Assembly (NCBI RefSeq): GCF_026625045.1
Contig: NZ_CP113089.1
Coordinates: forward strand, 372,001-436,000
Reading direction: 5' to 3'
Length of the DNA stretch: 64,000 nt
From: Microcella daejeonensis
Lineage (GTDB): Bacteria; Actinomycetota; Actinomycetes; Actinomycetales; Microbacteriaceae
Shown here: piece after piece, positions 14,061-22,343 of the stretch
How the letters are laid out: each line of letters opens with the position of its first letter
Numbering within the stretch: position 1 is the first letter of the stretch
The notes under the pieces: generated by a model
Seen by the model: only the letters and a program-made list of their open reading frames with translations
Told to the model about the DNA's origin: nothing
Databases searched by the model: none
Translations under genes and position numbers: made by a program

Positions 14061-15633
14061 GCGGCTCCCCCTCCTCGGTGCTCGTCGGGAACACCGTCTG
14101 GATGTAGGCGCCGGGCCCGTCGAGGTTGCGCCCCGCGCGGTCGGCGAGCGCGTAGACCGGCCCGGCGAAGACCGTGAGCGCGAGGCTCACGACGACCATC
14201 CCCGCCGTCGAGAGGGTCATGAGGCGCGGGGTCGCGCGGGTGACCGCGATGGTCGAGGTGCTCAGCGGCGCCTCCTCGACCGAGCGGAGCAGGCGCGATT
14301 CATCGCCCTCCACCGCGTCGGCCGAGCGCCAGAACACGAGGTTCCAGACGCGGATGAGCGCGTACAGGGTGAGCAGCGAGACGAGGGCTCCGGCGCCGAT
14401 GAGGGTGTAGGCCAGGGCATCCCCCTGCTCGGCGGTCGCCTGGAACAGCCCGAGCTTGCCGATGAACCCCGAGAACGGCGGGATGCCGCCGAGGTTGAGG
14501 GCCGGGATGAAGAAGAGCGCAGCGACGACCGGAGCGCTCGCGAGCAGTCCGCCGATGCGGGTGATCGAGGTGCTGCCCGCCTCGCGCTCGATGAGCCCCG
14601 CGGCGAGGAAGAGGGTCGTCTGCACGACGATGTGGTGGGCGATGTAGTAGATCGCCGCCGCCGTGCCGTCGACGGTGCCGAGGGCCACGCCGAGGATCAT
14701 GTAGCCGATGTGGCTCACGAGCGTGAACGACAGGATGCGCTTGATATCGGCCTGCGCGACGGCGCCGAGAGCGCCCACCACCATCGTCAGCAGGGCGAGC
14801 ACCATGAGCCAGGGGTTGAGCTCGGGCCCGGGGAAGATGACGGTCTCGACCCGGATGATCGCGTAGACGCCGATCTTCGTCAGCAGACCCGCGAAGGCCG
14901 CCGTGACCGGGGCGGGCGCCGAGGGGTACGAGTCCGGGAGCCAGAACGAGAGCGGGAACACGGCCGCCTTGATGCCGAACCCGACGAGCAGCATGACGTG
15001 CAGCACGATCTGCACGTCGAGCGGCAGGTCGCCGATGCGCTGCGCGATCTGCGCGATGTTCACGGTGCCGAGCGCGCCGTAGATCATCGCGATCGCGGCG
15101 AGGAACAGCAGCGAGGAGAGCAGGCTCACGATCACGTAGGTGACGCCCGCCCGGATGCGCGATTCGGTGCCGCCGAGGGTGATGAGCACGTAGCTGGCGA
15201 CGAGCAGGATCTCGAACCCGACGTAGAGGTTGAAGAGATCGCCCGCGACGAAGGCCACCATGACGCCCGTGGTGAGGATGAGGTAGGTCGGGTTGTAGAT
15301 CGACACCGGCGTCTCGTCGTCGCCGTCGGCGAGACCCTGCCCGACCGAGAAGACGAGGACGGCCAGCAGCACGATCGACGAGACGAGCACCATGAGGGCG
15401 GCGAGCCGATCGACGATCAGCACGATGCCGAAGGGCGCCTGCCAGCCGCCCACCTCGACGACGAGCGGGCCGCCCGCGTCGACGACGACGAGCAGGAGCA
15501 CGCCGAGGGCGAGCTCGATGACGAGGGCCGAGATCGCGATGACGCGCTGCGGGCGCGCGCGCCGGCCGACCAGCAGCGTCGCGGCCGCCCCGAGGAGCGG
15601 CACCAGCACGACGAGGGGGACGAGGAAGGTCAC
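14053..15633 (-). CDS. mnhD: Na+/H+ antiporter subunit D (Mrp/Mnh)
   Basis: 526-residue proton-pumping-type membrane subunit related to NuoL/M/N (proton_antipo_M family), with about 14 hydrophobic segments. Landmarks are GFEILLVASYVLITLGG, the PAPVTAAFAGLLTKIGVYA helix with its ion-path Lys, and the broken helix near SFTLVSHIGYMILG. The start is GTG overlapping the mnhC stop (GTGA). The C-terminal 80 residues carry an extra polar loop and a final membrane segment. Confidence 0.96.
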   Translation of the reverse strand: MTFLVPLVVLVPLLGAAATLLVGRRARPQRVIAISALVIELALGVLLLVVVDAGGPLVVEVGGWQAPFGIVLIVDRLAALMVLVSSIVLLAVLVFSVGQGLADGDDETPVSIYNPTYLILTTGVMVAFVAGDLFNLYVGFEILLVASYVLITLGGTESRIRAGVTYVIVSLLSSLLFLAAIAMIYGALGTVNIAQIAQRIGDLPLDVQIVLHVMLLVGFGIKAAVFPLSFWLPDSYPSAPAPVTAAFAGLLTKIGVYAIIRVETVIFPGPELNPWLMVLALLTMVVGALGAVAQADIKRILSFTLVSHIGYMILGVALGTVDGTAAAIYYIAHHIVVQTTLFLAAGLIEREAGSTSITRIGGLLASAPVVAALFFIPALNLGGIPPFSGFIGKLGLFQATAEQGDALAYTLIGAGALVSLLTLYALIRVWNLVFWRSADAVEGDESRLLRSVEEAPLSTSTIAVTRATPRLMTLSTAGMVVVSLALTVFAGPVYALADRAGRNLDGPGAYIQTVFPTSTEEGEPRE

Positions 15634-16058
15634 TTCTCGACCTCCAGCGGGAAGTCGCTCGACGAGGTCTCGATCGACGACTCCTCCGAGGGCATCGCGA
15701 GGGTTCCCGCGCGCAGCGCCACGTCATCGGCGTCGTCGCTGAGGTCGTCGGCGTTCGCCAGCCGCCAGGAGCGGTAGATCAGGGCGAGCAGGAACGACGA
15801 GACCGCGAAGGTGATGACGATGGCGGTGAGGATGAGCGCCTGCGGCAGCGGGTCGGTGTACTCCTCCGGGGAGAGCGTCTCGTCGAAGATCGGGGCGATG
15901 CCCGCCTCCCCCGCCATGATCAGGATGAGCAGGTTGGTGGCGTTGCCGGCGAGCAGGAACCCGAGCAGCACCCGGGTGAGACTGCGCTCGAGCAGCAGGT
16001 AGACGGCGCAGGCGTACATCGCCGACATGACGATGACGAGCACGAGCGAGACGGTCAT
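15630..16058 (-). CDS. mnhC: Na+/H+ antiporter subunit C (Mrp/Mnh)
   Basis: NuoK-like subunit, 142 residues, three membrane helices with FLLAGNATNLLILIMAGEAG in the second and PLPQALILTAIVITFAVS in the third. An acidic ~35-residue C-terminal tail follows. The ATG at 16058 overlaps the mnhA stop (ATGA); the frame is open for a long way upstream but that DNA is mnhA in another frame. Confidence 0.95.
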   Translation of the reverse strand: MTVSLVLVIVMSAMYACAVYLLLERSLTRVLLGFLLAGNATNLLILIMAGEAGIAPIFDETLSPEEYTDPLPQALILTAIVITFAVSSFLLALIYRSWRLANADDLSDDADDVALRAGTLAMPSEESSIETSSSDFPLEVEK

Positions 16059-19021
16059 GCGGGGCCTCCTCTGCTGTCGATGCCGACGCCCTCGACGGGC
16101 GCCTCCCCCGGCATCGGGGGCTCGTCGGCGGAGCCGTCCCGCACCGGCTCCGGCACGCGGAACTCGGGGTCGCCCTGGCGGTCGACCTCGGCGCCCAGGG
16201 ACCGCAGCACGTCGAGCACGAGACCGACGACGACGAGGTAGACGCCGACGTCGAAGATCGTCGAGGTGACGAACTCGACCTCGCCCAGCAGCCAGACCTC
16301 GCCCTCGAAATAGGTGGAGGTCAGGGCATCCGCGCCCAGCAGCAGCGGCACGACCGCGGTGCCGACGGCCAGCAGCAGCCCCGTGCCGAGGAGCGTTCCT
16401 GCGCCGATGGGGGCGGCGGCGCCGAGCTCGTAGCGCCCGCCGGCGAGGTAGCGGGCGACGAGCGCGAGACCCGCGACGAGGCCGCCCGCGAAACCGCCGC
16501 CCGGCAGGTTGTGGCCGGCGAACAGCAGGTAGAGCGAGACGACGATGAGGGCGTGGAAGAGGAGGCGGACGACCACCTCGAGCAGGATCGAGCGGTTGCG
16601 CGGGTCGAGGGTGGGCCCGGCGAGGATCCAGGCGTTGCGCAGCTCGCCGGGGGCGGCCTGCTCCTTGACGCGCACGAGGCGGTCCTCCACGCGACGGCGC
16701 ATCGCCCCGCGGCGGGCACGGGGCCCGCTGTCGGCGCGGCCGCGGATGAAGAGCAGGCTCGCGACGCCCGTGGCCGCGGCGATGACGACCGCGAGCTCGC
16801 CCATGGTGTCCCAGGCGCGGATGTCGACGAGGGCGACGTTGACGATGTTGCGGCCGTGCCCGTCGACGTAGGCGAGCTCGGGCCACTCGAGCGAGATCGG
16901 CAGCGCGACGCGGGCCCCCGAGGCGACGATCGCGATGACGCCCATGACGACGCCGACCGCGATGCCGAGCAGAGCGCGGACGAGCTTGCGCGTGCTGCCG
17001 TGCTTGTCGCCGAGCGCGGCGGGCAGGCGCCGCAGCACGAGCACGAAGGCGATGAGCGTGACGAGCTCGACGAGGATCTGCGTGATCGCGAGATCGGGCG
17101 CACCCATGAGCGCGAAGATCGCCGACATGCCGAAGCCGGTCACGCCGACGACGACGACCGCGGTGAAGCGCTTCTGCGCCCGGGTCGCGGCGATCGCGGC
17201 GATGATCATCACGAGACCGATGGCCGCCTGCGCCGGGTGGTCCCAGAGGCGGAGCTCGTCGGGCCAGGTGTCGCCGAGCAGCAGCGCGCTCGTCGTGACG
17301 ACCACGAAGACGACGAGGATGACCCCGAGGTAGAAGGGCAGGGATCCGCGCTGGGTGACGCCCGTGACCCGCACCGCGAGGCGGTCGACCGCCCCGACCG
17401 CGTCCCAGTACAGCTCGGAGGCGCTCACGGGGCTGTGCACTCGCGCCTGCAGACGGGCGAGCGGCTCGCGCGCGACGAACAGGGCGGCGCCGAGCACGAG
17501 CGCGAGCACCGAGAGCCCGAGCTCGAGGGTGAGCCCGTGCCAGAGCTCGAGGTGGTAGCCCGTGCCCTGGTCGGGGTAGGCCGCGGCGACGGGGGCGATC
17601 GCGCGGTCGGCGATCGCCGCGAGCGGTCCGAGCGCGAGGCTCGCGACGGCGAGGATCGCGGGGGCGACGAGGAAGGTGGGCACGACCTCGGCGGCCTGCT
17701 CGACCTCGGCGACGCCCGGCTTGCGGCAGAAGGCCCCCCAGAAGAACCGGATGCTGTACGCCGCCGTCAGCACCGAGCCGAGCACCACGCCGATGACCGC
17801 GGCGAGCGCGAGGCCGTCGCCGGCCTCCGCGTCGACGATCAGCCCGTGCAGCACGGCCTCCTTGGCGACGAAGCCGAACAGCGGCGGCAGGCCCGCCATG
17901 CTCGCGAGCGCGAGCACCGTGATGCCCGCGAGCACGGGCGCCCGCCGGCCGAGCCCGCTGAGCTTGCGCAGATCGCGCGTGCCCGTGCCGTGGTCGACGA
18001 TGCCGACGACGAGGAACAGCGCGGCTTTGAACAGCGCGTGCGCGATCAGCAGCGCCGTGGCGGCGAGGGCCGCATCGCGCGTGCCCCAGCCCGTGACGAT
18101 CATGAGGAACCCGAGCTGGCTCACCGTGCCGTAGGCGAGCAGCAGCTTGATGTCGGTCTGCTTGAGCGCCGCCCATCCGCCCAGGAGCATCGTGGCGATG
18201 CCGAGCCCGACGAGCAGCTCGCGCCACGAGGGCGTCAGGGCGAAGCCGGGCGCCAGGCGGGCGACGAGGTAGATGCCCGCCTTCACCATGGCCGCGGCGT
18301 GCAGGTAGGCGCTCACCGGCGTCGGGGCGGCCATGGCGCCCGGCAGCCAGAAGTGGAACGGGACGATCGCCGACTTCGAGATCGCCCCGACGAGGATGAG
18401 CACGATCGCCGCGGTCGTGAGCGCTCCCGATGGCGCGCTCGCGACGATCACGCGGAGGCTCGAACTGCCGGCCTCGACGGAGAGCAGCACGAGCCCGACG
18501 AGCATGACCAGCCCGCCGAGCGTCGTCGTGATGAGGGCCTGCAGGGCGGCTCCGCGGCTGGCCTTGCGCCCCTGGTAGTGCCCGATGAGCAGGTACGAGA
18601 GAACGCTCGTGAGCTCCCAGAACACGAAGAGCAGGAAGACGTCCTCGGCGAGGATGAGGCCGTACATGGCCCCGGCGAAGGCGGTGAGCGTGCTCGCGAA
18701 GCGGCCGATGCCCTCGCTGTCGCGACCGAAGTAGCGGGTGCAGTACAGCATGACGAGCGCGCCGACCCCGGTGACGACGAGCGTGAGCACCCACGACAGC
18801 GGGTCCATGCGCAGGTCGAGCGTGAGGCCGAGCTCGGGGATCCACGGCAGGCGCTCGACGAGCTCCGAGCCGCCGAGCACGGCGGGGCCGACGACGAGCG
18901 CGTGCACGAAGCCCGCGAGCGGCACGAGCGCGCCGAGCAGGAACACCCCGCGCTTCACATACGGGGTCAGGAATACGAGACCGGCGGCGGCCGCTCCGAA
19001 CACCAGCAGGACGAGGAGCAT
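16055..19021 (-). CDS. mnhA: Na+/H+ antiporter subunit A with fused subunit B domain
   Basis: First gene of the antiporter operon, 988 residues. Residues about 1-640 are the NuoL-like MnhA core: VLSYLLIGHYQGRKASRGAA, then PTPVSAYLHAAAMVKAGIYL with its conserved His/Lys. A MnhA C-terminal segment follows (GAPDLAITQILVELVTLIAF). From about residue 815 a complete MnhB domain is fused (HNLPGGGFAGGLVAGLALVA), so no separate mnhB is needed. The set A/B-C-D-E-F-G is therefore complete in one operon. The complex exports Na+ (or K+) in exchange for protons at the plasma membrane. The polar C-terminus contains VPEPVRDGSADEPP. Confidence 0.96.
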   Translation of the reverse strand: MLLVLLVFGAAAAGLVFLTPYVKRGVFLLGALVPLAGFVHALVVGPAVLGGSELVERLPWIPELGLTLDLRMDPLSWVLTLVVTGVGALVMLYCTRYFGRDSEGIGRFASTLTAFAGAMYGLILAEDVFLLFVFWELTSVLSYLLIGHYQGRKASRGAALQALITTTLGGLVMLVGLVLLSVEAGSSSLRVIVASAPSGALTTAAIVLILVGAISKSAIVPFHFWLPGAMAAPTPVSAYLHAAAMVKAGIYLVARLAPGFALTPSWRELLVGLGIATMLLGGWAALKQTDIKLLLAYGTVSQLGFLMIVTGWGTRDAALAATALLIAHALFKAALFLVVGIVDHGTGTRDLRKLSGLGRRAPVLAGITVLALASMAGLPPLFGFVAKEAVLHGLIVDAEAGDGLALAAVIGVVLGSVLTAAYSIRFFWGAFCRKPGVAEVEQAAEVVPTFLVAPAILAVASLALGPLAAIADRAIAPVAAAYPDQGTGYHLELWHGLTLELGLSVLALVLGAALFVAREPLARLQARVHSPVSASELYWDAVGAVDRLAVRVTGVTQRGSLPFYLGVILVVFVVVTTSALLLGDTWPDELRLWDHPAQAAIGLVMIIAAIAATRAQKRFTAVVVVGVTGFGMSAIFALMGAPDLAITQILVELVTLIAFVLVLRRLPAALGDKHGSTRKLVRALLGIAVGVVMGVIAIVASGARVALPISLEWPELAYVDGHGRNIVNVALVDIRAWDTMGELAVVIAAATGVASLLFIRGRADSGPRARRGAMRRRVEDRLVRVKEQAAPGELRNAWILAGPTLDPRNRSILLEVVVRLLFHALIVVSLYLLFAGHNLPGGGFAGGLVAGLALVARYLAGGRYELGAAAPIGAGTLLGTGLLLAVGTAVVPLLLGADALTSTYFEGEVWLLGEVEFVTSTIFDVGVYLVVVGLVLDVLRSLGAEVDRQGDPEFRVPEPVRDGSADEPPMPGEAPVEGVGIDSRGGPA

Positions 19022-19099
19022 GCGTCCTCCCTCGGGTGTCGGTGCGGCACGGGCGGGGTGAGGGCGGCGAGCCTGAGCGGGCGCGCGTTCGGGACGAGT

Positions 19100-19921
19100 T
19101 TACCGAGTCGTCGCGGCGGACTCGCGCCGAGCATCCCGCAGACGCTCGAGAACCCGTGCCATCGCGCGCGGGTCGGCGACCCGGTGCGCGGCCACGGTGG
19201 GGGCGGCGCCGACCTTGATGCCGAGATCGCCCTCGACGAGAACGCCCAGCGCATCCTCATCGGTGACGTCGTCGCCGGCGAACAGCACGGCGGGCGACCC
19301 GAGCTCGGCGCGCAGCACGCGCAGCCCGTCGCCCTTCGTCGCGTCGCGAGCGGCGAACTCGACCACGTTCTTGCCGTCGCGCACCGTGAGGCCCGCGTCG
19401 TGCGCCGCGGCCTCGGCCCGCACCGCATCGATGAGGGATGCCGCAGCCTCCGCTCCCTCGACGCGCCGGGTGTGCACGGCGAACCCGGCGGGCTTCTGCT
19501 CGATCCAGGCGCCGGGCACCGCGCTCACGAGCGGCTCGAGCCGGAGCCGCAGCAGCCGCACGCGCTCGGCGTCCTGCGGGGTCGCGGCCGGTCGAACGTC
19601 GTCGGGGCGGAGGCGCACCTCGAGCCCGTGCGAGCCGACGAGCGGCACCTCATCGGGCATCCCGCCGACCGCGGCGAGGCTCTCGAGCGAGCGTCCGCTG
19701 ACGAGCGCGACGGTCGTGGCGGGCAGGGCGTGCAGGGCGAGCAGGGCCGCGTGCGCGGCGGGGAGCGCGCGCGCCGCCGCGGGGTCGTCGACCTCGGGGG
19801 CGAGGGTGCCGTCGAAGTCGAGGGCGATGAGCAGGGCGGGAGCGGCGGCGAGCCGGTCGACGGCGGCCGCGAGCGCCGGGTCGAGATCCGGGTCGTTCTC
19901 GCTGGCGGGGTCGACCGCCAT
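19100..19921 (-). CDS. otsB: Trehalose-6-phosphate phosphatase
   Basis: HAD-superfamily phosphatase that releases trehalose from trehalose 6-phosphate. 273 residues. Motif I LDFDGTLAP has the nucleophile Asp35 and acid Asp37; motif II is VALVSGRS; motif III/IV region includes ATKGDGL and GDDVTDEDA. The ATG at 19921 shares its first base with the otsA stop (TGATG), a tight coupling that fixes the start. Partner of otsA. Confidence 0.95.
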   Translation of the reverse strand: MAVDPASENDPDLDPALAAAVDRLAAAPALLIALDFDGTLAPEVDDPAAARALPAAHAALLALHALPATTVALVSGRSLESLAAVGGMPDEVPLVGSHGLEVRLRPDDVRPAATPQDAERVRLLRLRLEPLVSAVPGAWIEQKPAGFAVHTRRVEGAEAAASLIDAVRAEAAAHDAGLTVRDGKNVVEFAARDATKGDGLRVLRAELGSPAVLFAGDDVTDEDALGVLVEGDLGIKVGAAPTVAAHRVADPRAMARVLERLRDARRESAATTR

Positions 19922-21345
19922 CAGCGGGCCTTCCGGGCCGCGCCCTCGAGGGTCTCGAGGAAGGTGTGCGACCAGTGCGACACGTCGTTGTCGCGCAGAC
20001 GGCGACGCAGAGCGCGCATCCTGCTGCCGCGCTCGCGCTTCGGCATGACGACCGCCTGCATCATCGACTCCTTGAGGCCCTCGATGTCGTGCGGGTTGAC
20101 GAGCAGCGCGTTCTTGAGCTCGTCGGCGGCGCCGGCGAACTCGCTCAGCACGAGCACGCCGTCCTCGTCGTGGCGGCAGGCGACGTACTCCTTCGCCACG
20201 AGGTTCATGCCGTCGCGCAGCGCGGTGACGAGCATGACGTCGGCGGCGAGGTAGAGCGCCACCATCTCCTCGCGGGGGTAGCCGTGGTGCAGGTAGGCGA
20301 TGGCGCCGTGGCTGATGGTCGCGTAGTCGCCGTTGAGGCGGCCGACGGTGAGCTCGATCTCGTCGCGCAGCTGCATGTAGGCCTCGACGCGCTCGCGGCT
20401 CGGGCTCGCCACCTGCACGAGGATGGAGTCGCCGACGGTGATCGAGCCCGAGCTGAGCAGCTCGCCGTAGGCCTTGAGCCGGTGGCCGATGCCCTTCGTG
20501 TAATCGAGGCGGTCGACGCCGAGCATGATCGTGGTCGGGTTGCCGAGATCCTCGCGGATCTGCCGGGCGCGCTCGATGATCTCGGGGCGCCGGGCCATCT
20601 GCTCGAAGCTCTCGACGTCGATCGAGATCGGGAAGGCCTTCGCGACGACCGTGCGGTGCCCGCCGCCCTCGAGCGGCACGCGGATCTCGGGGCTCTTCGT
20701 GGCGTAGCCGAACAGGCGGCGCACGGCGCGCGAGAAGTTGCCGGCGTCGGCGACCCGCTGGAACCCGATGACGTCGGCGCCGAGCAGGCCCTCGACGATC
20801 TGGCGGCGCCACGGCAGCTGCGAGTAGATGCCGTAGGGCGGGAAGGGGATGTGGTTGAAGAAGCCGATCGTGAGGTCGGGACGCAGCTCGCGCAGCATGG
20901 CCGGCACGAGCTGCAGCTGGTAGTCCTGCACCCAGACGGTCGCGTTCGGCGCGGCGATCGCGGCGCTCGCCTCGGCGAAGCGGCGGTTCACGGCCCGGTA
21001 GCTCTCCCACCACTCGCGGTGGAACGCGGGCGGCGAGATGACGTCGTGGTAGAGCGGCCAGAGGGTGTCGTTGCTGAAGCCCTCGTAGTAGTGCTCGACC
21101 TCGAGCGCGCTCAGCGCCACGGGCACGATGTGGATGCCGTCCTCCGTCGACGGCGGCAGCTCGAGGTCGGCCTTGCCCGCCCAGCCGACCCAGGCGCCGT
21201 CGGCCTCGCGCATCACCGGCTCGAGCGCCGTCACGAGGCCGCCGGGCGAGCGGCGCCAGGTCGGCTCGCCGTCGACGTCGATGATGCGGTCGACCGGCAG
21301 GCGGTTCGAGACCACGATGAAGTCGTATTCCTGGTTCTTCGGCAT
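19921..21345 (-). CDS. otsA: Trehalose-6-phosphate synthase (GT20)
   Basis: Transfers glucose from a nucleotide sugar to glucose 6-phosphate. The ATG at 21345 (MPKNQEYDFIVVSNRLPVDR) gives 474 residues, matching the family; an in-frame upstream start at 21429 would add 28 Cys/Gly-rich residues and is less likely. Landmarks: WVGWAGK, VWVQDYQLQLVPAMLR, GFFNHIPFPPYGI, GVDRLDYTKGI (Arg/Lys phosphate contacts, about residue 277), and LRDGMNLVAKEYVACR near the sugar-nucleotide site. It forms a two-gene operon with otsB. Trehalose is a common stress solute and cell-wall glycolipid precursor in Actinobacteria. Confidence 0.95.
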   Translation of the reverse strand: MPKNQEYDFIVVSNRLPVDRIIDVDGEPTWRRSPGGLVTALEPVMREADGAWVGWAGKADLELPPSTEDGIHIVPVALSALEVEHYYEGFSNDTLWPLYHDVISPPAFHREWWESYRAVNRRFAEASAAIAAPNATVWVQDYQLQLVPAMLRELRPDLTIGFFNHIPFPPYGIYSQLPWRRQIVEGLLGADVIGFQRVADAGNFSRAVRRLFGYATKSPEIRVPLEGGGHRTVVAKAFPISIDVESFEQMARRPEIIERARQIREDLGNPTTIMLGVDRLDYTKGIGHRLKAYGELLSSGSITVGDSILVQVASPSRERVEAYMQLRDEIELTVGRLNGDYATISHGAIAYLHHGYPREEMVALYLAADVMLVTALRDGMNLVAKEYVACRHDEDGVLVLSEFAGAADELKNALLVNPHDIEGLKESMMQAVVMPKRERGSRMRALRRRLRDNDVSHWSHTFLETLEGAARKAR

Positions 21346-21464
21346 CGGTTCGCTCCCGTGTCGTCGGCCGCAGCCGTCGCAGCGAGCGGCGCCCTCGACG
21401 GTATCAGCCGCGTCCCACCGCGGTCCCACCCGCCTCCCAGCCGATGCCCGGTCCGCTGCCCGCC

Positions 21465-21470
21465 TAGGCT
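21465..21470 (+). promoter_or_regulatory. Candidate -10 giving a leaderless transcript
   Basis: TAGGCT ends exactly six bases before the GTG at 21477, so transcription would begin at the start codon. No ribosome binding site is present before either this GTG or the next ATG (21492), which supports a leaderless start. Confidence 0.5.
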
Positions 21471-21476
21471 GACCGC

Positions 21477-22343
21477 GTGGCGCGCATCGGCATGGGGACG
21501 ACGAGCGTTCTGCCGCGCCGGCTGGAGCCCGCGTTCCGGCTCGCGAGGGATGCCGGCTTCGACGGCATCGAGGTGATGGTCACGAGCGATCCGGCCACCC
21601 AGAGCGCTCGCACGATCGGCGCGCTGTCATCGCGGTTCGGGATGCCCGTGCTGAGCATCCACGCCCCCGTGCTGTTCTTCAGCGCCCTCGCCTTCGGCCG
21701 CGACCCGCGCGGCAAGCTCGACCGCGCCGCCCGCCTCGCCGCCGAGCTCGGAGCGACCACCGTCGTCGCCCACCCCCCCTGGCGCTGGCAGGGCCGCTGG
21801 GCCGTGCGCTTCGAGGCCGCGGTCGCCGAGATCGCCGAACGGCACCAGGTCGTCGTCGCGGTCGAGAACATGTTCCCGGTGGCGGCCGGCGGCCGCGCGC
21901 GGGAGGCCTTCGCCCCGCACTGGAACCCGGCGGAGCTCGCCGTCGACCGGCGCGTGCTCGACGTCTCGCACGCGACGATGGCCGGCCGCTCCGCGCTCGA
22001 GCTGGCCGAGCAGTGGGGCGAGCGCCTGCACCACGTGCACCTCTGCGATGCGGCCGCGCCCGATGCGGGCGGGCGGCTGCACGACGCCCACCTCGTGCCC
22101 GGCCGCGGCGGTCAGCCCGTCGCGGCGCTGCTGCGCCACCTCGCGGCGAGCGGCTTCACGGGCGACGTCGTGGCCGAGATCAACACGCGGCACTGCGGCC
22201 GCGACGATGCCGCGCGGCTGGCCGAGCTGCGCGAGACGGTCGCGTTCGCGCACGAGCACCTGCGCCGAGGCGCGACGCGGAGGACGCCGCCCGACGCGGG
22301 CCCGCCCCGCTCAGGCCCGCCCCGCTCAGGCCCGCCCCGCTAA
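21477..22343 (+). CDS. Sugar phosphate isomerase/epimerase-like TIM-barrel protein
   Basis: 288 residues with the AP endonuclease 2 / xylose-isomerase-like TIM-barrel pattern. Metal-site candidates fall in the usual strands: VVAHPPW (His), VVAVENMFP (Glu), VLDVSHA (Asp/His), LHHVHLCD (His) and VVAEINTR (Glu). The substrate cannot be told from sequence; related proteins act on sugars, inositol or hydroxypyruvate. The GTG start is preferred over ATG 21492 because of the perfectly spaced -10. The last 14 residues, GPPRSGPPRSGPPR, come from a 15-base tandem repeat and overlap the convergent YhgE-like gene by 18 bases. It is divergent from otsA. Confidence 0.85.
   Translation: MARIGMGTTSVLPRRLEPAFRLARDAGFDGIEVMVTSDPATQSARTIGALSSRFGMPVLSIHAPVLFFSALAFGRDPRGKLDRAARLAAELGATTVVAHPPWRWQGRWAVRFEAAVAEIAERHQVVVAVENMFPVAAGGRAREAFAPHWNPAELAVDRRVLDVSHATMAGRSALELAEQWGERLHHVHLCDAAAPDAGGRLHDAHLVPGRGGQPVAALLRHLAASGFTGDVVAEINTRHCGRDDAARLAELRETVAFAHEHLRRGATRRTPPDAGPPRSGPPRSGPPR
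22300..22341. repeat. 15-base tandem repeat (2.8 copies) in overlapping gene ends
   Basis: The unit GCCCGCCCCGCTCAG occurs at 22300, 22315 and partly at 22330. It encodes the (S)GPPR repeats ending the isomerase-like protein and runs into the last codons of the convergent membrane protein gene. The third copy changes CTCAG to CTAAG, which creates the stop codon. Confidence 0.9.
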
